Assembly (NCBI GenBank): GCA_001414485.1
Contig: LLEY01000084.1
Coordinates: 1 to 64,000, forward strand
DNA length: 64,000 nt
Direction of reading: 5' to 3'
Source of the DNA: Calycina herbarum
Taxonomy: Eukaryota > Ascomycota > Leotiomycetes > Helotiales > Pezizellaceae
Positions 58,549-64,000 of this stretch are shown here, piece by piece (position 1 is the stretch's first letter; each line of letters begins with the position of its first letter). The notes below the pieces were generated by a model that made no database searches, was not told the DNA's origin, and worked only from the letters and a program-made list of their open reading frames with translations. Made by a program: the position numbers and the translations under genes.

Positions 58549-59845
58549 TGTTTTGGCCGGAGGAAGCCTGAGAGTGGTGTATTGCCTGTGGTGAAATCAG
58601 GATATGGGAGTGCAAGTGAAGGTTGGTATAAGTAGAAGTTGGAGTAGTGGCGAAGGTTCTGGGAGACGCGATCCAGAGCGCGACAGGTTGCTAGGCAGAT
58701 ACGAGACTCGGCCTCGATAAGATAAAAGATCCGAAAGCGGATGCTAGCCTCCGATGCCGGTTCGATCCAGTAGCGTAAGGAGATACTTTTCACTGCTTTC
58801 GCTGCAACTTTCTAGAAGAAGTTATCCCAAAGACTTGGTACAATGTAGAATAGCAACCTAGATATCTTCAAACAATGGTTTCTTTGTCTGAGAATATCTA
58901 GGTTAATACTCTGGATTGTTCTGGAAAGCTAGAGCTTTATCGTGTATGGCGAAACGACGCTGGCACCAATTTGCTACGGAGGTACGAGGAGAATGAGGTT
59001 TGTTTTGAGGAACTTATGAGAGATGAACGCATGCTCTGGGCAATCTATTTAACCTTGAGTTGTCGGGTGTTTGTATTGGGCAAGCTTGAGGCAAGAGCAA
59101 GCCAGGGGAGCAAGCTGGGCAAGAGCGAACAACCGGAAGAGCCCCTCAAGAGCAAACAAGAGGCAAGCGCGACCACGAAGATACCCAGCTCTTCATGCCT
59201 CCTCCCCTCCTTCGAATGTCTCTCTTTCTCTCGTTATTTGCTGTGATGTACTTTTCTTCCAATTTCCTTGCCCTGTCAGTCAGCTATCCAGCGCAGCACC
59301 TTTTTTCGTACCTATGCCTCCCCACAACTTTCATAAACACAGCTAATACTAATACTAATACTATACACTTTCTTGCTAGCAGTATGCGATGTACGGGGTA
59401 GTTGTTGTATACCTTCCTGAAACTCTTGGCTAGCGCCTCAAGTTTCCAGTCGTTATCAGCATGCGGCGAAGATGCAGGTCAGCTTGGTCAGGTCAGGGAC
59501 CTGGATGAACTGGAATAGGAGGAGCTTACCATAGGAGTATTTGATACAAGCGCCGAATAGGAGAATACGTACCGGTAAAACGGAACTTCAACTCCTAGAT
59601 TCAGAGCTGCAGCACGCGCTGAGGGTAAAATCTCACAGGATTCTGAGGATGCCGGTCACATCCCCTCTATCACCACCACTGAAACGTGCGTCCCCTCAAC
59701 AACCACCTCCAGTCCCCGTCTGTCCTCGACTATTAAATATGGCTAGACTCATCATGCTTCGACAGAGATCACATCGGATCAAGAGTCAATTGGGAGCTGG
59801 GCTGCTTGATCTCTTGAAAAACATCCTTACAGGCTGAGACGCAAC
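58549..59845. other. Intergenic, divergent promoters of SRA and membrane-protein genes
   Basis: Contains a diverged dispersed-repeat copy (58815-58935), a purine-rich AGCAAGC repeat stretch (about 59085-59170) and a (TAATAC)n run near 59344. An open frame at 59541-59837 has no domain and may be leader sequence of the next gene. Confidence 0.45.
58815..58935 (+). repeat. Dispersed short repeat, diverged copy
   Basis: CTAGGTTAATACTCTGGATT aligns with CTAGGTTGATACTCCTAAAT of the 25410 copy and continues with TGTTCT. The flanking landmarks are weaker than in other copies. Confidence 0.35.
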
Positions 59846-61672
59846 ATGTGGACCGAAACCTACCTCAACATATCGGATTTCGACCAGTCAAACAAAAGAA
59901 GGCCTCATGTTCCACCCCAAAAGGCTATCTCATTTCCCAAGAGTACTGGTCGAAAATTACTTATATTCCCCAGCATCATAGCAACTACTTTCGTCAGCCT
60001 GGTCTTGCTCGTCAGTCTCAAGAGAGATTGGACCATCCACGACGACTACTACGATCGAATTGTCAACAATCGAGCCACCACCCAACTCATTGTCCAGATT
60101 CTGGCTGGATTACTCGGCGTGGGACAGATCAGCGCCGTACGAGGTGCCATAAACTTTTGGGCACGACAGCGACTGTCACGACGTCCCGTTAGCCTTGATG
60201 CTCTCAGCTTCTATACTTCACTTTCGACAGCCAATGTAAATTGGTCATTGCCAACGTCAAGTCTCTCCGCCATACTTGCGACAATGGTCATCGCATCAGT
60301 ACCTTCGGCCTTGTGGGCGGGTGCTCTGACACCTATTGATGGCACCGCGAAGCTTGTAACGTCTGGATTTGTACCCGTTGCGGTGTACAGCAACATTTCG
60401 GAACACCTATGGAAAAATCAAAGCTGGTTTTCATCTGGCTCGGACTATGCTGTCTTCAAGCAAACTCCGTCTGGCATGTACTCCTATGGCCCACACAGAG
60501 ATCGCTTTAGCTTTTTCATAAACAGTGGTTCAACAGCATCCAGTCTCAATGGCACTGCTCCGAGAAACAAAAAGGGCGATAATTCAAATTACAACTATAT
60601 CGGCCGTTCTTACGGCGCTGGTGCTTCAGTTGGAGTACTTGATGCATCTTTGACGGTGAGTAATCGGCATTTGCGTAGATACAGCTACTTCGAGACAACC
60701 TACAATACGCAGTGGTCATGCTCTTACAATTTCAGCATGGCAACTTCACTGAAGAAACGATCTGACAAAGTATGGTTTGCAGCAAACCCTGAGGAATCTG
60801 GGGGGTATAACCTGGCGGACCTTGGCACAATTGGCCCGCCTCAAATAGTGGGCTCCTCCTCGTGGCACAAGGCAAAATGGAACGATGAAGAATGTCGGAA
60901 GCAAAACACCACAGAGCCAAATTTGCACCTTTCACTTGTCACCACAGATGAGTACAAGGAACTAAATGCCACCCAATGTCAAGCCTTACTTACGCCAACG
61001 GATTTTCTGGTCGACGTTAATGTTGTCGACGGCAGCATTCTCGTTATACCCCAGAACGCCACCAATGTGGTGAAAGAACTAGATTGCTTTGGCCTCACGT
61101 CTTGGAGGGCAGCAGACACGCTCTCTGCGCTCGCAATGATCAGCACTACCTCATACACCTCCGCTATAGGAAACATGCTTCGGAACAACATCTTTAGCGT
61201 AAAGCAGCAAAAGACTTCCGAGACCGACGAGCGCAAGACTCTCCGTGGCATTGAAGAGTCATTGCAAGCACTGGCGGACCAATTCCTATTTAGCAGTGCT
61301 GGCGCACAACTGGTAATCGCTAACGATACCATCGCTGCCCCTGTAGTGGGAGAAATTGATGCCTTGAGAATAGGCCAAGGCGTTTACATTTGGGCGATCT
61401 TTGTTGTTAATACGATGGTTCTCCTGGCTATCTGTTTTGAGGCTGTAAGAACACGCCTCTGGTACGGTTTGCCGAAGTTGAACTTTGCAGACGTGAAGAC
61501 CGCTATTGTGGTTAGCTCGTATGGCGGTCGGAGTATTGCCAATAGAGTAAGTGAGAAGTATCCAGGTGGTGACAGAGTATGGGATGGTGACGCGGATGAG
61601 AAGTTTACTGGGGGTATCAAAGTTCGTCTTCGGGATTCTTCTGAGGGGATTGCCTTGGAAGCAAGTGAGTAA
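59846..61672 (+). CDS. Multi-pass membrane protein with glycosylated loop (608 aa)
   Basis: Single open exon. Hydrophobic segments lie at about 38-58 (LLIFPSIIATTFVSLVLLVSL), 78-98, 138-162 and 515-538 (IWAIFVVNTMVLLAICF). Between the third and fourth lies a large loop of about 350 residues with many N-glycosylation sequons (NIS, NQS, NGT, NFS, NTT, NAT) and paired cysteines, so it is probably outside the cell or in the secretory lumen. The C-terminal 70 residues are cytosolic. This resembles a widespread group of uncharacterised Pezizomycotina membrane proteins. A GTGAGT at the stop codon could be a donor, but no downstream exon is convincing. Confidence 0.75.
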   Translation: MWTETYLNISDFDQSNKRRPHVPPQKAISFPKSTGRKLLIFPSIIATTFVSLVLLVSLKRDWTIHDDYYDRIVNNRATTQLIVQILAGLLGVGQISAVRGAINFWARQRLSRRPVSLDALSFYTSLSTANVNWSLPTSSLSAILATMVIASVPSALWAGALTPIDGTAKLVTSGFVPVAVYSNISEHLWKNQSWFSSGSDYAVFKQTPSGMYSYGPHRDRFSFFINSGSTASSLNGTAPRNKKGDNSNYNYIGRSYGAGASVGVLDASLTVSNRHLRRYSYFETTYNTQWSCSYNFSMATSLKKRSDKVWFAANPEESGGYNLADLGTIGPPQIVGSSSWHKAKWNDEECRKQNTTEPNLHLSLVTTDEYKELNATQCQALLTPTDFLVDVNVVDGSILVIPQNATNVVKELDCFGLTSWRAADTLSALAMISTTSYTSAIGNMLRNNIFSVKQQKTSETDERKTLRGIEESLQALADQFLFSSAGAQLVIANDTIAAPVVGEIDALRIGQGVYIWAIFVVNTMVLLAICFEAVRTRLWYGLPKLNFADVKTAIVVSSYGGRSIANRVSEKYPGGDRVWDGDADEKFTGGIKVRLRDSSEGIALEASE

Positions 61673-62111
61673 CACCGAGCGAGTCGGAGCTCATGAAAAT
61701 CATTGTTGATTTTTTAGTATAAATGTCTCTTATCAACACTTTATTTATTTGTTCCTCTTCTTCCTTGCTCTTTTTCCATGTTCTACATAACAGCTGTTTC
61801 TCATTAACTCTTTTGAAATCCCACTTGGAAATTCCACTTAGGTAGCTCTCTTTTTATTAAGCGATTTGGAAGTTTGAGGAATATCTCCCCACGCCATGGA
61901 CAGTGCAGTAAGAGCTACTCCAGGTTCGTGGCTCTCAATTATCTAAAAATAATTTTAATGATTATCCTAGAAACTTGGAAAAATTCAGAATATGAACCCA
62001 GATCCTTTAAAACAAGCGTTTTCGATCATCCTAAAACTTTGGCCAAAATAGACGAGAGTTTCTGAGAAATAGGAGATAGTTTTTGCTTTTGTTGACTATC
62101 CCGCTCTCGCG

Positions 62112-62310
62112 GTAGACATCAAAAGCGGCAGTAAATAAATAACTCGTTATTCTTAGTATTGCAGTTGAATTACTGCTATTAAAAATTGTTTGTTCCAAAA
62201 CACCTAGTCCCAAATTGTTTCAGGTGCTTAGTTTAATTTACTTCATTTACCTTACCAAGGTTAGAACAAAGAGAGCTAGGTAGGCAGGTACAGACCTGAA
62301 GCATTTCTTT
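62112..62310 (+). repeat. Dispersed short repeat, copy near 62.2 kb
   Basis: Shows GTAGACATCAAAAGCGGCAG, TGTTCCAAAACACCTAG, GGTTAGAACAAAGAGAG, GGCAGGTACAGACCTGAAGC and ATTTCTTT. It has the most complete right flank of the family and agrees there with the copy at 33270. Confidence 0.55.
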
Positions 62311-62504
62311 ATTTTAACCCTCTACGTAGAAAGAAAACCGTGCCGATTTGAGGCACCAGCCGCACCCAAACCTCACCAACCCTCACAATCTTAATTTTCA
62401 ACTAAAGCGATAACCAGTCACTTAAAATAGTTTATACTTCATACACTTTCTAACAAGACTCTTAAACATCAATTACATTTTTTGTTATATTTTTCTTTGA
62501 GTCC

Positions 62505-62960
62505 CAGTGTGAGAAACAAATTACTCATTACTCAACGTTACTCTGAGTAACTCTGAGTAGAGTAGAGTCTAAGTAACACATTCGTTGAGTAGAGTAGAGT
62601 AACTACTCTATTACTCTGAGTAGTTACTCAGAGTAATTATCAGTAGTAAGCACGTAATATTTATATAGAATTTAAACTAAGAAAAGCTACTTCTAAGTAG
62701 AAAGAACTTAATTTTAAAATCAGTGACGTTATCTTTCTCTTTCTCCCTAGAAACACCTATATATATTTAAAAATCTCTATTTAAAGATATAGTCAAGTAA
62801 CTTCAATAACCCCTTGTTATATTCCTAGATTATCCCGGTACGCGGTCCGACCTCCGATAGTCGGCCCGACGTTACTCTGAGTTACTCTGAGTAACTCTGA
62901 GTAGAGTAGAGTAGAGTAACAGCCTATTACTCTACTATACTCTACTCATTTTTTACACTG
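62505..62960. mobile_element. hAT-like non-autonomous element with TACTC/GAGTA subterminal arrays
   Basis: Ends CAGTGTGAGAAACAAAT and, inverted, CAGTGTAAAAAATGAGT differ mainly by transitions. Both ends carry dense TACTCTGAGTA and GAGTAGAGTAGAGT repeats inward, like the subterminal arrays of hAT transposons. TCTTTGA occurs at both borders (62494-62500, 62961-62967), but there are four extra bases on the left, so the target duplication is imperfect. The centre is AT-rich without a coding relic. Confidence 0.5.
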
Positions 62961-63160
62961 TCTTTGACCTTATGTATAGGTTTCTTTTGTTGGGGTACCC
63001 CCCTGTAAACCACCCCTCACAATTGCCATCGCCCAATCAACAAACTAGATAAAAGCCACAAGAAACACCAAGAGTCACCATTCAGCTCTCTCAAGAGCCC
63101 GAGTCGAAATGTCGCTTCCAATGTTCTCTTCTTCATCATCAATGTGGTCGTCACCTCGAT

Positions 63161-64000
63161 ATGCCGACTCTCGTTGGACTTGGAAATACCCTTAAAGGTA
63201 TTCTCCGCAGTCCATTCGATATCCTCCTGGTCTGTGGCATCAATTTGATCGCAAGACTCAAGACCTTTTTCGTAAGCCATCCCAGTAAACGCTCAAGGTT
63301 CAAGCTAACGTTCTGCAGTTCCCTGAGTTTCCACCCCTTTATAGAAGTCTTGGTCCCAACGAACTACGGGTGTTGAGGCTTTTGCCTGCCCTGACCTCGA
63401 ATCGAGCCGAACCTGTCCGAGTCACGCTTGAACATGTCTCCTTAGAATACACTCCCGCATACAAGGAATGGGATGAACAGGCAGATCCAAGTTTGCGACT
63501 TTGGAAGAGATATCGCGCTTGGGCTAAACACGTTGGGGAGACACGAATCAAGGAGAAAGACTGGTTTGACCAGTTGAAGAGATTCGAATGGGGGGACTTC
63601 ACAGCTTTATCGTATTGTTGGGGGCCCGTTGACCCCAAGTGCTACATCATCTTGAATGGCCGCCGCTTCCCCGTCACGCAGAACCTCGAAGCTGCTCTAC
63701 GAGCCACACGGGTGGGATTCGATCCAAGACTTCCATTATGGGTTGATGCATTGTGTATTAATCAAAGTGATCTTGGGGAGCGAGGTGTGCAAGTCCGGCG
63801 AATGAGAGAACTCTATGGTGGTGCGGTTTGGATTCTTATTCATCTTGGTCCCGAGTCCAATGAGTTGGGGATGAGAGCCATTAGAAAAATTGCCGACGAG
63901 ATCAAGAAAGGGTTCGATTGGCGCAAACACTTCTTTCAGATGGCCACCAATCTCAAGGAAGGTGAACCAAACGACGAAAGAAACGCTTTTGTTGCAGCGT
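63161..64000 (+). CDS. HET-domain protein, 3' end beyond window
   Basis: Exon 1 63161-63271 and exon 2 from 63319 join in phase 0 across a 47-bp intron (GTAAGC donor, GCTAACG branch site, CTGCAG acceptor). The protein is open to the end of the window (264 residues seen). Exon 2 has FTALSYCWGPV near residue 132, LPLWVDALCINQSD and RRMRELYGGAVWILIHLG, the core of a HET domain. Related genes mediate heterokaryon incompatibility and cell death, but this paralogue's role is unknown. The short first exon encodes a hydrophobic-leaning segment (FDILLVCGINLIARL). An alternative start inside exon 2 is possible but would lack a suitable Met. Confidence 0.82.

Larger units (their letters stand above)
61673..63160. 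other. Repeat-rich intergenic region
   Basis: Holds a dispersed-repeat copy (62112-62310) and a hAT-like element (62505-62960), separated by AT-rich sequence. The 5' flank of the HET gene follows. No gene seen. Confidence 0.5.

Noticed and set aside
59541..59837. 98-codon frame just upstream of the 608-aa membrane protein
   Set aside because: In a different frame from the next gene, Pro/Arg-rich without a domain, and no in-phase splice into it. More likely leader sequence.
1..64000. CRISPR arrays, bacterial operons, riboswitches or phage-like systems
   Set aside because: Nothing of the kind is present. Spliceosomal introns and gene families show a fungal nuclear genome.

Overview
The window is nuclear DNA of a filamentous ascomycete (Pezizomycotina). 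Genes carry short 45-110 bp GT-AG introns with internal CTAAC-type branch sites. Fungus-restricted families are present: a Zn2Cys6 regulator, HET-domain proteins, and 2EXR/F-box-like proteins. Transposon relics carry stops of the kind repeat-induced point mutation (RIP) makes (CAA/CAG to TAA/TAG, TGG to TAG). The gene repertoire resembles Leotiomycetes (Helotiales, Sclerotiniaceae-like), but that placement is inference. I assembled exon structures by hand, requiring splice sites, reading phase and protein-family continuity to agree.

Layout. 1-6.7 kb is gene-poor and AT-rich: the end of a pogo/Fot1-like transposon, a small Cys-rich protein gene, a decayed gene and degenerate repeats. 6.7-20.2 kb holds housekeeping and regulatory genes: a basic hypothetical protein, an ER mannosidase of the EDEM/Mnl1 type, methionine sulfoxide reductase A, a mitochondrial Bax-inhibitor-1 family protein and a Zn2Cys6 factor. 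A terminal-inverted-repeat element carrying a gene fragment lies at 12.4-13.1 kb. 21.4-35.4 kb is an accessory block: four 2EXR/F-box-like genes or pseudogenes, an unknown gene and a HET gene. It also contains a pogo-like element nested in a hAT-like element that has a perfect 8-bp target duplication. 36.4-39.5 kb encodes a kinesin-8.

40.5-51.8 kb is the functional highlight: a putative phenolic catabolism cluster. It comprises a secreted tyrosinase, an aldehyde dehydrogenase, a dihydroxybenzoate-type decarboxylase (amidohydrolase), a SnoaL-like protein and a carotenoid/stilbene-cleavage oxygenase, the last four packed in 6.9 kb with two divergent promoters. Known family chemistry suggests oxygenase cleavage of a stilbene or styrene to aromatic aldehydes, oxidation to the acid, then decarboxylation.

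52.7-64 kb carries a single-pass membrane protein, another 2EXR-like gene, an SRA (5-methylcytosine-reading) protein, a multi-pass membrane protein, a hAT-like repeat element and the 5' part of a second HET gene that runs off the window. A short dispersed repeat with inner TTGTTCCA/TGGAACAA arms recurs about six times, twice inside introns.
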